Positions 1 through 10,477 of a stretch of 64,000 bases of DNA are shown piece by piece. The position numbers and the translations under genes are program-made. Within the stretch, counting starts at the first letter, position 1; each line of letters opens with the position of its first letter. This stretch comes from Streptomyces sp. NRRL F-2664. GTDB taxonomy: Bacteria; Actinomycetota; Actinomycetes; Streptomycetales; Streptomycetaceae. The stretch covers positions 1 to 64,000 of the forward strand of contig NZ_JOFX01000002.1 of the NCBI RefSeq assembly GCF_000719345.1, written 5' to 3'. The notes below the pieces were generated by a model. The model saw only the letters and a program-made list of their open reading frames with translations. It was not told the DNA's origin and ran no database searches.

Positions 1-343
1 ACGCATCCGAAGCGAGAAAGGCATTCGCTGGGGCGGCAGACCGCTACCGGCCGCGGCCTGACCACCCAACCCGGCAAACCTTCCCGGTCACGGCACTAGA
101 CACCTCCACCACACCGGAGGTCTCCGCCATGATCAAGACCCAGCCCTGTTAACAACGCTCGTGATCAATACAGCTAGGCCGCGGGCCGGCGGACTCCCCG
201 GGCCCGTGCCCGTCTGCGGCGCCGTTGCCGGGGGCGCTGCCCCGGGCCCCCGGGTCTCGAACGCCGGCGGGTGGCTGGATGGTGCTGCGGGGGAGGCGTG
301 GTCGGCGGGGTCCGGGCGGGGCGGGGGCGGATAGATTGAGCGG
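1..343. other. Left-edge stretch without a convincing gene
   Basis: A short open frame runs from the window edge (position 3) to a TAA at 148-150. It could be the 3' end of a gene starting outside the window, but its 49 codons carry no motif I recognise. Positions about 229-272 hold a degenerate copy of the GC-rich palindromic repeat found elsewhere in the window. The GTG of the next gene follows at 344. Confidence 0.4.
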
Positions 344-1141
344 GTGCTCTCTCGTCTCACACGTCTGCCGCGTCCCGCCGCCCTGGCCGTCTGCGCCGCG
401 CCCGTGATCGGGCTGTTCGCCGTCGCCGCCCTCGCGCCGCTGCCCTTCGTGGTCGCCGTGCCCGGGCTCACGGCCGACGTTCTCGGGTCCGACCAGGGGA
501 AGCCGGTCATCACCATCTCCGGGGCCCCGGTCCGGGACACCACCGGCCAGCTGCGGATGACGACCATCCGAGCCACTGGACCGTCCTCGACGATGACCCT
601 GCCCGAGCTCGTCGGCCACTGGTTCAAGACCGACCAGGCGGTCCTGCCCCGGGAGGTCGTCTACTCCACCGGCGGAAGCGACAAGGAGATCGAGCAGCAC
701 AATCTGGAGGAAATGGCCAGGTCGCAGTCCGCTGCCGCCGATGCCGCCCTCGGCTTCCTGCGCAAGGACCCCAAGGACGTGAAGGTCGAGCTCAACCTCG
801 CCGACGTCGGCGGTCCCAGCGCCGGCCTCCTCTTCTCGCTCGGCATCGTCGACAAGCTCGACGGCGACGGCAGCGGCGGCGACCTCACCGGCGGCCGCAC
901 CATCGCCGGTACGGGCACCATCACCGCCGACGGCAAGGTCGGAGCCGTCGGCGGTGTGGCCCTGAAGACCCAGGCCGCGCGGCGCGACGGGGCCGGCGTG
1001 TTCCTCGTACCGCGGGACGAGTGCGCGGACGCGCAGTCTCAGCTGCCCGAAGGGCTGCGGCTGGTGCCCGTCACTTCGCTGACCGATGCGGTGAACGCCC
1101 TGCGGGCGCTGAACCGGGGAGAGCCCGCCCCGTCCTGCTGA
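344..1141 (+). CDS. Membrane-anchored Lon-like (S16, YlbL-type) serine protease
   Basis: The 265-residue protein has one N-terminal membrane segment (about residues 12-34) followed by an extracytoplasmic domain. The C-terminal half shows the S16 signature GGPSAG, with the probable nucleophile Ser159, and a downstream Lys208 in GGVALKTQ, which together form the Ser-Lys dyad of Lon-type proteases. YlbL-family proteins usually carry a PDZ domain between the anchor and the protease. This one is short, and I see no clear PDZ domain. The start is GTG at 344. Its 3' end overlaps the convergent MFS gene by about 70 bp. Substrate unknown. Confidence 0.8.
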   Translation: MLSRLTRLPRPAALAVCAAPVIGLFAVAALAPLPFVVAVPGLTADVLGSDQGKPVITISGAPVRDTTGQLRMTTIRATGPSSTMTLPELVGHWFKTDQAVLPREVVYSTGGSDKEIEQHNLEEMARSQSAAADAALGFLRKDPKDVKVELNLADVGGPSAGLLFSLGIVDKLDGDGSGGDLTGGRTIAGTGTITADGKVGAVGGVALKTQAARRDGAGVFLVPRDECADAQSQLPEGLRLVPVTSLTDAVNALRALNRGEPAPSC

Positions 1142-2366
1142 CGTCCCGCCCGGGCTCCATGGCGCGCCAGGCCGGGAAGACCAGCGGGGCGAGCGTGGTG
1201 ACCAGGTACGTGCCGCCGAAGAGCAGCAGTGCCGTACCCACCCCGAAGCCGTCGACGAGCAGGCCCGCCGCCAGTCCTCCCATCGGCATGGTCAGCTCGC
1301 AGCCCGCCGTGGTCACCCCCGCGACCCGGCTGCGCAGCTCCTCCGGGACCTGCTCGTACATCACCGTGGACAGGATCGGATTCAGCATGCCCACGCCCAG
1401 CCCGGCCAACGCCATCGTCACCGCGAGCGGCAGCGTCGTGTCGGTGACGGCGGCTACGACGTACCGGGTGGCGCCGGACACCAGGAAGGCCGCCGCGAAC
1501 ACCGTCCGGCGTGGGAACCGCTCGCCCCACGCCCCGTACAGCAGGGCGCCCAGCAGGGCGAAGCCTCCGAAGAGGGAGATCATCAGGCCGATCGTGGTGG
1601 CGCCGCCGAGGACGTCGCGGCCGTGCACGGGCAGCAGGACCGAGGACCAGCCCTGGTCCAGGCCGTTGGTCATCATGACCATCACGGTGATGCCCAGCAG
1701 CAGCCGTGACCGGGTGAGGAACGCCCAGCCCTCGGCGAGTTCCGCGCGGTAGGCGGCGAACGAGGCCTTGCCCGCGCTCCGTTGCGGCTCGGCGGCCGGT
1801 ACCCCGCGCAGGAAGGCGGACACGAGCAGCGCCGACACTCCGAAGGTGGCCGCGTCCAGCAGCAGCACCGTCTCGGCACCGAACACCGCGATCAGTACGC
1901 CGGCCACGGCCGCCCCGATCATGCGGGCTCCGCGCGAGACGGCGTCGTAGAGGCCGGCGGCCCGGGCGACGGTGGTGCCGGCGTGCTCGGCGAGGTTCGG
2001 CAGGAGTACGCCGCGGGCGGTCAGGCCCGGGGTGTGCACGAGGCCGCCGACGGCCATCAGCGCGCACAGCATCCAGAACTCCAGCACACCCAGGTGGTGC
2101 AGCAGCGGGATCGCGCCGACCGACAGGCCGCAGACCAGGTCGGAGGCGACGGATACGCGGCGGCGGCCGATCCGGTCGATGACCGGCCCGCCGACCAGGG
2201 CGGCCACGATGACGGGCAGCGTGGCACAGAAGGCGACGACGCCGGCCCGGCCGGCGCTCCCCGTGGTCTGCAGCACGAACCACGGGACGCCGATCAGGGT
2301 GAGCGAACTGCCGGCGGTGGACACGGCGTTGGCGGCCAGGACGCCGGTCAGCGGACGGCGGCTCAT
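1071..2366 (-). CDS. MFS transporter, probable drug efflux
   Basis: A 431-residue protein with about 12 hydrophobic segments and the major facilitator loop motif GGPVIDRIGRR between helices 2 and 3. It resembles the enterobactin/macrolide exporter-like MFS group (MFS_3 type). The ATG at 2366 overlaps the stop of the upstream ArsR gene by 4 bp (ATGA), so the two are translationally coupled. This pairing suggests a pump whose expression is controlled by the regulator's ligand. The C-terminal tail is Arg/Ser/Gly rich and overlaps the convergent protease gene. Substrate not predictable. Confidence 0.85.
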   Translation of the reverse strand: MSRRPLTGVLAANAVSTAGSSLTLIGVPWFVLQTTGSAGRAGVVAFCATLPVIVAALVGGPVIDRIGRRRVSVASDLVCGLSVGAIPLLHHLGVLEFWMLCALMAVGGLVHTPGLTARGVLLPNLAEHAGTTVARAAGLYDAVSRGARMIGAAVAGVLIAVFGAETVLLLDAATFGVSALLVSAFLRGVPAAEPQRSAGKASFAAYRAELAEGWAFLTRSRLLLGITVMVMMTNGLDQGWSSVLLPVHGRDVLGGATTIGLMISLFGGFALLGALLYGAWGERFPRRTVFAAAFLVSGATRYVVAAVTDTTLPLAVTMALAGLGVGMLNPILSTVMYEQVPEELRSRVAGVTTAGCELTMPMGGLAAGLLVDGFGVGTALLLFGGTYLVTTLAPLVFPAWRAMEPGRDVSRTGRALPGSAPAGRSPHRSAK

Positions 2367-3091
2367 GCGCCGCGGCCCCGCCCGCCGCGGCCGTGGCCGG
2401 CGTCGTGGGAGGCGCTGTGGTCGTGGTCGTGGCCGGTGCCGCGGTGGCCGGCGCCGCCCGCTGCCTCGGCGGAGCGGCGCGGGAGGGCATGCGTGTGGAG
2501 GCGGACCGTCTCGGTGCCCTCCTCGGCCGGCAGGTCGCGGTAGCTGTTGATCACGTCGTGCAGCCGGTGGACCAGTTCGTCGGTCTGTGCGGCGGTCAGC
2601 CGCAGCGTGAAGTCGCTGAAGTCGGATCCGGTCCGCCACTGCGCGGGCCAGGTGTGCGAGGTGGCCAGCCAGGTGTCGACCTCCTGCGCGTGGGTCGCGG
2701 CGATCTGGCGCAGGAAGACGTCGGCGGCGGCGCGCGTGGCCTCGTCGCCTTCGTCCACCAGCGTCTCGTCGAAACGGGTGCCGTCGTGGGCGGCCCGCCA
2801 CCAGCGCTCGCGGCCCTTGCCGTGCTCGGGCGCGTCCTCGACGAAGCCGTGGGCGGCGAGCTGGCGCAGGTGGTAGCTGGTGGCCCCGCTGGATTCGCCG
2901 AGGCGCTCGGCCAGCCGGGAGGCGGTCGCGGGGCCGTCCTGGCGCAGGGCGGCCAGGAGGCGCATGCGCAGGGGGTGGGCCAGGCCGCGCAGGGCGCGGG
3001 CGTCGAGGGCCCGGACGTCGGGCCGTGCGGACGGCGGGGAGTCCAACGGCTCGGTAGGGGTGGGGGATTGGGCCTTCCTGTTCCGGGTCAT
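2363..3091 (-). CDS. ArsR-family winged-helix regulator with histidine-rich tail
   Basis: A 242-residue protein. Residues about 25-100 form an ArsR-type winged helix (LAHPLRMRLLAAL, then SGATSYHLRQLAAHGFV as the recognition helix region). The C-terminus ends in a His/Gly/Asp-rich stretch containing HDHDH, which could bind metal. The ATG at 3091 is preferred. An in-frame ATG at 3112 lies inside the palindromic operator. The gene is the first of a two-gene operon with the MFS pump, and a perfect inverted repeat at 3107-3140 directly upstream is the probable autoregulatory operator. Ligand unknown. Confidence 0.85.
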   Translation of the reverse strand: MTRNRKAQSPTPTEPLDSPPSARPDVRALDARALRGLAHPLRMRLLAALRQDGPATASRLAERLGESSGATSYHLRQLAAHGFVEDAPEHGKGRERWWRAAHDGTRFDETLVDEGDEATRAAADVFLRQIAATHAQEVDTWLATSHTWPAQWRTGSDFSDFTLRLTAAQTDELVHRLHDVINSYRDLPAEEGTETVRLHTHALPRRSAEAAGGAGHRGTGHDHDHSASHDAGHGRGGRGRGA

Positions 3092-3106
3092 GGCGCCACC
3101 GTAGAG

Positions 3107-3140
3107 TTGCAAAGAAATCTATGCAAGGGTTTCTTTGCAA
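3107..3140. promoter_or_regulatory. Perfect palindromic operator upstream of arsR-mfs
   Basis: The arm TTGCAAAGAAA at 3107-3117 is repeated in exact inverted form as TTTCTTTGCAA at 3130-3140, with a 12-base spacer. It lies 16 bases before the ArsR start and stands out as AT-rich. It is the expected position for an ArsR dimer operator overlapping the promoter. Confidence 0.75.
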
Positions 3141-3167
3141 CTACTTCCGGAGCGTCTTCTTCCGGCC

Positions 3168-3647
3168 TCACGTCCGTGTGTCGTCCTCCGCGGCCTGCTG
3201 CACCAGCGGGATGATCCGGAACGGCACCGGGTTCTCCATCACGATCGCCGTGGAGGCCCTGACGATGCCGTCGAAGCCGACGACGCGGTCGATCACCCGC
3301 TGCAGGTCGGCGTTGGAGCGGGCCACCAGCCGGCACAGCATGTCCCCGTGGCCGGTGGTGGTGTGCAGCTCCAGCACCTCGGGGACCCCGTCCAGGTGGG
3401 CCCGTACGTCCGCCCCCTGCCCCTGCTTGATCTCCAGCGTGGCGAACGCCGTCACCGGATACCCGAGGGCCGTCGGATCGACCTGGGGACCGAAGCCGCG
3501 GATGACCCCGCTGGACTGGAGTCGGTCCAGGCGCGCCTGCACCGTCCCGCGCGCCACCCCCAGCCGCCGCGAGGCCTCCAGCACCCCGATCCGCGGCTCG
3601 CGGGCCAGCAGGACGATGAGCCGGCCGTCGAGTTCGTCGATCCCCAT
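3168..3647 (-). CDS. Lrp/AsnC-family transcriptional regulator
   Basis: A 159-residue protein. The N-terminal HTH (about residues 3-60, DELDGRLIVLLAREPRIGV to RLDRLQSSGVI) is followed by an AsnC ligand-binding/oligomerisation domain. The ATG at 3647 is chosen because GGAGG lies four bases upstream. A longer frame exists but has no ribosome site. The gene is divergent from the 4-hydroxyphenylpyruvate dioxygenase gene with 139 bp between starts, so it probably senses an aromatic amino acid and controls tyrosine catabolism. That role is inferred from position only. Confidence 0.85.
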   Translation of the reverse strand: MGIDELDGRLIVLLAREPRIGVLEASRRLGVARGTVQARLDRLQSSGVIRGFGPQVDPTALGYPVTAFATLEIKQGQGADVRAHLDGVPEVLELHTTTGHGDMLCRLVARSNADLQRVIDRVVGFDGIVRASTAIVMENPVPFRIIPLVQQAAEDDTRT

Positions 3648-3687
3648 GGGGCCTCCGGTGCCCACGCGTACGCGCGGGTGGTCATAG

Positions 3688-4941
<1,254 letters not shown>

Positions 4942-4960
4942 CGCCGCCCGCGCGCCTTCA

Positions 4961-4984
4961 GGCCCCCGGCCCCGGCCGGGGGCC
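4961..4984 (+). terminator. Hairpin terminator after hpd
   Basis: The arms GGCCCCCGGCC (4961-4971) and GGCCGGGGGCC (4974-4984) are exact complements 20 bases after the hpd stop. There is no T-run, as is common for Streptomyces terminators. Confidence 0.6.
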
Positions 4985-5189
4985 TCGGGCTGCCGTCGGC
5001 CCGGTGCGCGCGCGGAAGCGCCGCCGCGTGGTGCCCTCCGGAGGGGAGTGGGCCGACGCGGCGCCCGCCCGTGCACCGGGCCGCACGCGCAGCCCCACCC
5101 CCCCCGCGGTGGTGCCGTGCGGCCGCGCCGCCGCCCTTCCGGGCCTGCGGCCCGCGGGTGTCCGCCCGGGCCCGCCCGGGCCGGGTGCG

Positions 5190-6683
5190 TCAGCGGCGGC
5201 CGGACGGAGACGGCTTCGGCGTCGGCGTCGGCGTCGGTTTCGGGAGTTCCGGCTCCACCCAGGGGGTCACCGGCTGCAGGTGCTCCGGACCGCCCGGCGG
5301 CGGCTGGCCGATCGCCGCCAGCGCCGCCTTCGCCAGCGGCCCGCGCACCGGCGAGAAGTACGGATTCGTCCGCAGCGCCTCCTGCAGGTGCCGCCGCGCC
5401 CCCGCCTCGTCGCCCAGGGCCTGTTCGATCATGGCCCGGTGATAGGCGAAGTCGGCGCTGCGCAGTCCCGGTTCCGTCGCCTTCTTCGCATACTCCAGGG
5501 CCGCCGTGTGCTCTCCCGCCCGGTGCAGCGCCCAGCCCAGCGCGTCCGCCGCCTGCATGCTCTTGTTCCGCTCCCACTCCGCCGACAGCCTGCGCACCGC
5601 CGCCGCGGGATCCCCGTGGTCCGCCTCGTACAGGCCCACGACCACGTCGTCGTCCACGCCGTTCGCGCCGTCCCGGACCGCCATCGCCGCCACCGCGTCG
5701 TACTGCGCGCGCGCCTCCTGGTCGCGGCCCAGCGACTCCAGCAGCTCGCCCAGCTCCCGGGCCAGCTGCGGCACCGGGGTCCGCCCCAGCGCCATCCGGT
5801 AGTCCCGCACCGCCTCGCCGGAGCGCCCCAGCCCCGCCAGCGCCCGCGCCCGGCCGGCCAGCGCCTCCGCCAGCGCCGGATCGGTCCGCAGCGCCCCCTC
5901 GTACTGCCGCAGCGCCTCCGCCGCGTCCCCCCGCTCCCAGGACAGCTCCCCGAGCCGGTACAGCGCGTACGCCTTCTCCGCGGGCGCTTTCGCCGCGGCC
6001 GCCGCGGACTCCATCGACACCACCGCGTCCTCGCGCCAGCCTCGGTCGCGGTACACCTGCGAGGCCTTCATGTGCGCGACCAGCCCCGGCCGCAGCTCCA
6101 GCAGCTGCTCCATCGCCTTCTGCGCACCCTTGTAGTCGCCGAGGCCGGTGTACGCGTCCACCAGCACCGGGTACGCCGACCACCGCCGCGGCGAATGCGC
6201 CCGTACCAGCTCGCCCCATTTCCGGGCGGTACCGAAGTCCCGCCGGGCATTGGCCAGCGCGCCCATGCCCGTCATCGCGTCGAGGTTGCCCTTCTCCGCC
6301 GGGCGCACCTCCAGCGACCGCTTCAGTGCCTTCTCCGCCTTCGGGTACCAGGTCGAGTCCGCGGTGCGCCGCGCCTGTTCGAGGTAGGCGGAGCCCAGCA
6401 CCGCCCACGAGGCGTCGTCGTCGGCGTGCGACGCCACCCACTTCTCCCGGTCCGCCACCAGCGCCACCACGTCCGCCGCCGAGGCGGGCGCGCCCATCCC
6501 CACCGCCGAAGCGGCGCGTTCGCTCGGCCCGGGCGGCCGCGCGTCGTCACCGGTCCGGGCCGGCCGGATCAACAGGGCCCCGGCGATCAGGACCACCGCC
6601 ACCCCGGCGGCCACGAGCGTCTTGCGGCCGGTGAAGGTCACGGGCGGCGCCGGCGTCTGCGAATCGTCGTCGATACGGTCCAT
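5190..6683 (-). CDS. Membrane-anchored TPR-repeat protein
   Basis: A 497-residue protein with a short cytosolic head, one membrane segment (about residues 20-38, TLVAAGVAVVLIAGALLI) and then many tetratricopeptide-like helical pairs, for example YALYRLGELSWERGDAAEAL. The tail is Pro/Thr-Lys rich (repeats of PTPTPTPKP). TPR proteins are scaffolds, so no enzymatic role is predicted. The ATG at 6683 (MDRIDDD) is preferred; an ATG at 6716 would add 11 residues. Divergent from the FAD dehydrogenase gene, with about 96 bp between starts. Confidence 0.8.
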   Translation of the reverse strand: MDRIDDDSQTPAPPVTFTGRKTLVAAGVAVVLIAGALLIRPARTGDDARPPGPSERAASAVGMGAPASAADVVALVADREKWVASHADDDASWAVLGSAYLEQARRTADSTWYPKAEKALKRSLEVRPAEKGNLDAMTGMGALANARRDFGTARKWGELVRAHSPRRWSAYPVLVDAYTGLGDYKGAQKAMEQLLELRPGLVAHMKASQVYRDRGWREDAVVSMESAAAAAKAPAEKAYALYRLGELSWERGDAAEALRQYEGALRTDPALAEALAGRARALAGLGRSGEAVRDYRMALGRTPVPQLARELGELLESLGRDQEARAQYDAVAAMAVRDGANGVDDDVVVGLYEADHGDPAAAVRRLSAEWERNKSMQAADALGWALHRAGEHTAALEYAKKATEPGLRSADFAYHRAMIEQALGDEAGARRHLQEALRTNPYFSPVRGPLAKAALAAIGQPPPGGPEHLQPVTPWVEPELPKPTPTPTPKPSPSGRR

Positions 6684-6779
6684 GGGGTCACTGTGCGTCA
6701 ATATGAAGAGCATGCCGGGGTGTCCGCAGGCGGGCGCGGTCGTGTTCACACCGATGGCCCCGGCTGCCACGCTGGCCCC

Positions 6780-8162
6780 ATGGACGATGACCTCTCCGCA
6801 CGTCTGCGAGCGAGCCTCCTCGAAGGGCTCCCCGCCGACGCCCTCCTCACCGACCCCCAGGTGACCGCCTCCTACGCCACCGACATGGCAAGCTTCTGCG
6901 CCGCCGGCACCCCGGCGGCCGTCGTTCTCCCCCGGACCGTCGAACAGGTCCAGCACGTCATGCGCACGGCCACCGCCCTCCGGATCCCCGTCGTCCCGCA
7001 GGGCGCCCGCACCGGCCTGTCCGGCGGCGCCAACGCCACCGACGGCTGCATCGTGCTGTCCCTGGTGAAGATGGACCGGATCCTGGAGATCAGCGCCGTC
7101 GACCGGATCGCCGTCGTCGAGCCGGGCGTCGTCAACGCCGTCCTCTCACGGGCCGTCGCCGCACAGGGCCTCTCCTATCCGCCCGACCCCTCCAGCTGGG
7201 AGCAGTGCACCATCGGCGGCAACATCGGCACCGCGTCCGGCGGCCTGTGCTGCGTCAAGTACGGGGTCACCGCCGAATACGTCCTCGGCCTCGACGTCGT
7301 CCTCGCCGACGGGCGGCTGCTGCGCACGGGCCGGCGCACCGCCAAGGGCGTCGCCGGATACGACCTCACCCGGTTGTTCGTCGGCTCCGAGGGCAGCCTC
7401 GGGATCGTCGTCCAGGCCGTTCTCGCCCTCAGGCCCGCGCCACCGCGACACCTGGCCCTGGCCGCCGAGTTCCCCTCCGTCGCCGCCGCCTGTGAGGCCG
7501 TGTGCGCCGTCATGGAGGCCGGACTGACGCCCTCCCTGCTGGAGCTGATGGACCGTACGACCGTCCATGCCGTCAACGCCCTCGGCAGAATGGGGCTGCC
7601 CGAGGCCACCGAGGCCCTGCTGCTCGCCGCCTTCGACACCGCCCACGCGCCCGAGGACCTCGCCGCCGTGGGGGAGCTGTGCACCGCCGCCGGAGCCACC
7701 GCCGTCGTGCCCGCCGAGGACGAGGCGGAGTCGGAACTGCTGCTCCAGGCCCGCCGGATGGCCTTCCCCGCCCTGGAGGCGCTCCGGCCCGCCACGATGA
7801 TCGACGACGTGTGCGTGCCGCGCTCCCGGCTCGGGGAGATGCTCGACGGGACCGCCGCCATCGCCCGCGCGCAGAGCCTCCTCATCGGCGTCTGCGCGCA
7901 CGCCGGCGACGGCAACACCCATCCGATCGTCTGCTTCGACCCCGCCGACGAGGACGAGGCGCGGCGGGCCCGCGAGTCCTTCGGCGCGATCATGGAACTG
8001 GGCCTCTCCCTCGGCGGGACCATCACCGGCGAACACGGCGTCGGCGTGCTGAAGAAGGAATGGCTCGCCCGGGAACTCGGCCCGGTCGGCGTGGAGATGC
8101 AGCGCGCCGTCAAGCAGGCCTTCGATCCACTCGGACTCCTCAACCCCGGCAAGGTCCTCTGA
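6780..8162 (+). CDS. FAD-linked 2-hydroxyacid dehydrogenase (GlcD/D-lactate dehydrogenase type)
   Basis: A 460-residue protein. The N-terminal PCMH-type FAD-binding domain includes PQGARTGLSGGAN (pyrophosphate loop), TIGGNIGTASGG and GSEGSLGIV. The C-terminal FAD-oxidase domain has HAGDGNTHPIV and ends GLLNPGKVL, both typical of GlcD and Dld. It probably oxidises glycolate, D-lactate or a similar 2-hydroxyacid. No GlcE/GlcF partner genes are adjacent, so it appears to act as a single-subunit enzyme. ATG at 6780, divergent from the TPR gene. Confidence 0.9.
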   Translation: MDDDLSARLRASLLEGLPADALLTDPQVTASYATDMASFCAAGTPAAVVLPRTVEQVQHVMRTATALRIPVVPQGARTGLSGGANATDGCIVLSLVKMDRILEISAVDRIAVVEPGVVNAVLSRAVAAQGLSYPPDPSSWEQCTIGGNIGTASGGLCCVKYGVTAEYVLGLDVVLADGRLLRTGRRTAKGVAGYDLTRLFVGSEGSLGIVVQAVLALRPAPPRHLALAAEFPSVAAACEAVCAVMEAGLTPSLLELMDRTTVHAVNALGRMGLPEATEALLLAAFDTAHAPEDLAAVGELCTAAGATAVVPAEDEAESELLLQARRMAFPALEALRPATMIDDVCVPRSRLGEMLDGTAAIARAQSLLIGVCAHAGDGNTHPIVCFDPADEDEARRARESFGAIMELGLSLGGTITGEHGVGVLKKEWLARELGPVGVEMQRAVKQAFDPLGLLNPGKVL

Positions 8163-8278
8163 CCGTACGAGGCGCAGGCCGCCCGGGTTCCGCAGGGCGC
8201 GCGGTATCCGGCGCCCGCCCGGCGTCCGCGCACCGCGCGGCTTCCGGGGACCGCCCGGCTTCCGGGGGCCGTGCGCCA

Positions 8279-8758
8279 TCACAGGTCACCGTCCGCCGAC
8301 TCGTCCGACGGCCACGGGTCGCGCAGCCACAGGTCGTCGGCCGGGGTCGGGGTGAGCAGCTCGGCCAGCGCCGCGTCCAGGCCGAGCCGCTCGGCCTCGC
8401 TGCCGGGCGGGACCGCGCACAGGGTCCGCTCCAGCCAGGCCGACACCGTCGGCGCCGGGGCCTCCAGGAGGGCGTCGCCGTCGGGGGAGCTGAGTGCCAT
8501 GCAGAGCAGGGCCTCGTTGTCGACCTTCGTGGGCCAGATCCGGACGTCGCCGTGGCCGCACGGGCGGAACACGCCCTCGACGAGCAGCTCGCGGGCGAAG
8601 GTCCAGTGCACCGGGGTGTCCGAACCGGTGTGGAAGGTGATGTGGACGGCGTACGGGTCTTCCGCGAGGTAGAGCAGGCGCGCGGGGACCGGGATGCTGC
8701 GCTCGGGTGACAGGACCAGCTTCAGTTCCAGCGCGCGCTCGACGGCGGGGTGGTGCAT
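8279..8758 (-). CDS. ssgG: SsgA-like sporulation protein (probable SsgG)
   Basis: A 159-residue SsgA-like protein (SALP), a family restricted to sporulating actinomycetes that directs septum placement, peptidoglycan synthesis and spore-wall maturation. The conserved core is visible: LVLSPERSIPVPARLLYLAEDPYAVHI split around the family pattern, then VHWTFARELL, FRPCGHGDVRIWP and ALLEAP. The acidic tail SDESADGDL is extra. The assignment to SsgG rests on recollected synteny with the clpS-nagE region of S. coelicolor, so the paralogue identity is less certain than the family. The start is ATG at 8758, 258 bp from the divergent RDD gene. Confidence 0.8.
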   Translation of the reverse strand: MHHPAVERALELKLVLSPERSIPVPARLLYLAEDPYAVHITFHTGSDTPVHWTFARELLVEGVFRPCGHGDVRIWPTKVDNEALLCMALSSPDGDALLEAPAPTVSAWLERTLCAVPPGSEAERLGLDAALAELLTPTPADDLWLRDPWPSDESADGDL

Positions 8759-9016
8759 GACGGCCTCACTTCGGTTCGGTGCGTGGGGCCGGATGGCGCC
8801 CCGCACCCGCAGAGAGCTCCCATGTGCCCGGGTATGACGCCACTTTCGGCAGCGAACGCGGAATTGGCCGAATCTCGTCGGCTGACCGAAATCCGTCGTG
8901 TGGAGTGACGTTCGCTCAATGGCTTGGATTCTCCCGTTACCGGACCTGTCGGCCCACGGTTCTTGGCTATGGTCCTCCCCTTGCACAAGCCTCAAGCCAC
9001 GATCGGAGTTGGGGAC

Positions 9017-10477
9017 ATGACGGCCTCCCCTGGTGACGGCGAGCACGCGGCCCGCGAGGGCTACTACCCGGATCCGTCCATCCCGGGGTACATCCGGTAC
9101 TGGAACGGCGCGGCCTGGGTCCCGGGCACGAGCCGCCCTGCCCCGGCGGCTCCCGCGCCCGTCCCCGCCCCCGTCCCTGCCCCCGTCCCGGCATCCGCGG
9201 CGGCTCCCGCCCCCGCCGTCCGCCCGCCTGCCTCCCCGGCCCCCTCTCCCGTCCCGGACCCCGTCGCCGCGCCCGCCGTCCGCGCCGACGAGACGGGGCC
9301 CGTGTTCCTGGACGAGACCTCCGCCACCGAGGCCCTGCCCGAGCCCGCGCCGGACCGGAAGCCGGCGGTGTGGCAGGCCGACCCCGTGCACCAGGCCGGC
9401 TTCGGCGGGCCCCGCGACCGCCGGGTGTCCTGGGGCAGCCCGCAGGAACCCGAAACCGAACCGGAACCCGACCCCGCCCCGGCTCCGGCACCCGCCGCCC
9501 CCGCCCCTGACGCCGGGCAGCCCTCCGCCCGGCCCGCGGGGGTCTCCCTGGCCCGTACGCCGTCCGCCGCGGCGGCGCCCGCGCGGCTCCACGCACCCTC
9601 CACCCCGGGCATCCTGTCGGCGCGCTCCCCGGCCGCGCAGGCCCCCGCGGCGCCGGCCGCGCCGGCATGGCCCGACGCCCCCGGAGCGGGGGGCACCGGC
9701 CCCACCGGGGTGACCGCGTCCTGGCCCGAGGCGACCCCCGCTCCCGCCCCGGCCGCCGCGTCCGCCCGGACCCCGGTCGCCGAGCCCCGGCGGCGGGAAC
9801 CGGAGCCTGCACCGGCCGCCCGGCCCGAGGTGTGGGAACCCCGGACCGCCGGAGTGCGCCCGACGGCCCCCCAGCCCGCCGCGGACGCCGCCCCCGCGGC
9901 ACCGGAGCCCGGGGGCCGGGCGCCGCGCGGATCCGAGGGGGGCCGCCCGGCCGCCGGTACGGGCCGTACCGGCACGCCCCGGGAGGTCTTCGAGCGGATG
10001 GCCGAGCGGGCCGTGCGCCCCGCCGGGGTCGCCCGCCGTGCCCTCGCCCGCGCCGTGGACTGCCTCGTGTACGGCTCTGTGGCCGCCGCCGCCACCCGGC
10101 CGCTGCTGCCCGCGGCCACCGCGCACGTCCAGGCCAAGGTGGACACCGCCCGGGCGAGCGGGCGCACCACCACCGTCTGGCTGCTCGACCCCACCATCGC
10201 CGGCAGCCTCGCCACCGTCTTCGGCGCCGTGGTCCTCTTCGGCCTCTTCTACGAGGTGCTGCCGACCGCCCGCTGGGGCCGCACCCCGGGCAAGAAGCTG
10301 CTGGGAGTCCGGGTGCTGGCCACTGCCACCCTGCGCCCCCCGTCCTTCCGCGCGGCCCTGGGCCGCTGGCTCGTCCACGCCTTCCTGGGCCTGCCCGGCA
10401 GCCTGTGGTGCCTGGTCGACCGCCCGCGCCGACAGGCCTGGCACGACAAGGCGGCCGGCACGTACGTGGCCCGCTAG
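9017..10477 (+). CDS. DUF2510 plus RDD-domain membrane protein with long Pro/Ala-rich linker
   Basis: A 486-residue protein. An N-terminal DUF2510 module (GYYPDPSIPGYIRYWNGAAW) is followed by about 260 residues of low-complexity Pro/Ala sequence, then a C-terminal RDD domain with two to three membrane helices and the motifs RALARAVDCLVYG, GRTPGKKLLGVRVL and RRQAWHDKAAGTYV. The RDD family function is unclear (some are Na+/H+ antiporters). The ATG at 9017 has GGAGTTGGGG upstream. The TAG stop sits inside the CTAG target of a MITE-like element that begins at the very next base. Confidence 0.85.
   Translation: MTASPGDGEHAAREGYYPDPSIPGYIRYWNGAAWVPGTSRPAPAAPAPVPAPVPAPVPASAAAPAPAVRPPASPAPSPVPDPVAAPAVRADETGPVFLDETSATEALPEPAPDRKPAVWQADPVHQAGFGGPRDRRVSWGSPQEPETEPEPDPAPAPAPAAPAPDAGQPSARPAGVSLARTPSAAAAPARLHAPSTPGILSARSPAAQAPAAPAAPAWPDAPGAGGTGPTGVTASWPEATPAPAPAAASARTPVAEPRRREPEPAPAARPEVWEPRTAGVRPTAPQPAADAAPAAPEPGGRAPRGSEGGRPAAGTGRTGTPREVFERMAERAVRPAGVARRALARAVDCLVYGSVAAAATRPLLPAATAHVQAKVDTARASGRTTTVWLLDPTIAGSLATVFGAVVLFGLFYEVLPTARWGRTPGKKLLGVRVLATATLRPPSFRAALGRWLVHAFLGLPGSLWCLVDRPRRQAWHDKAAGTYVAR

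Noticed and set aside
3092..3112. ATG at 3112 as start of the ArsR gene
   Set aside because: It lies within the perfect palindromic operator and would add seven residues without a ribosome site; the ATG at 3091 is more likely.
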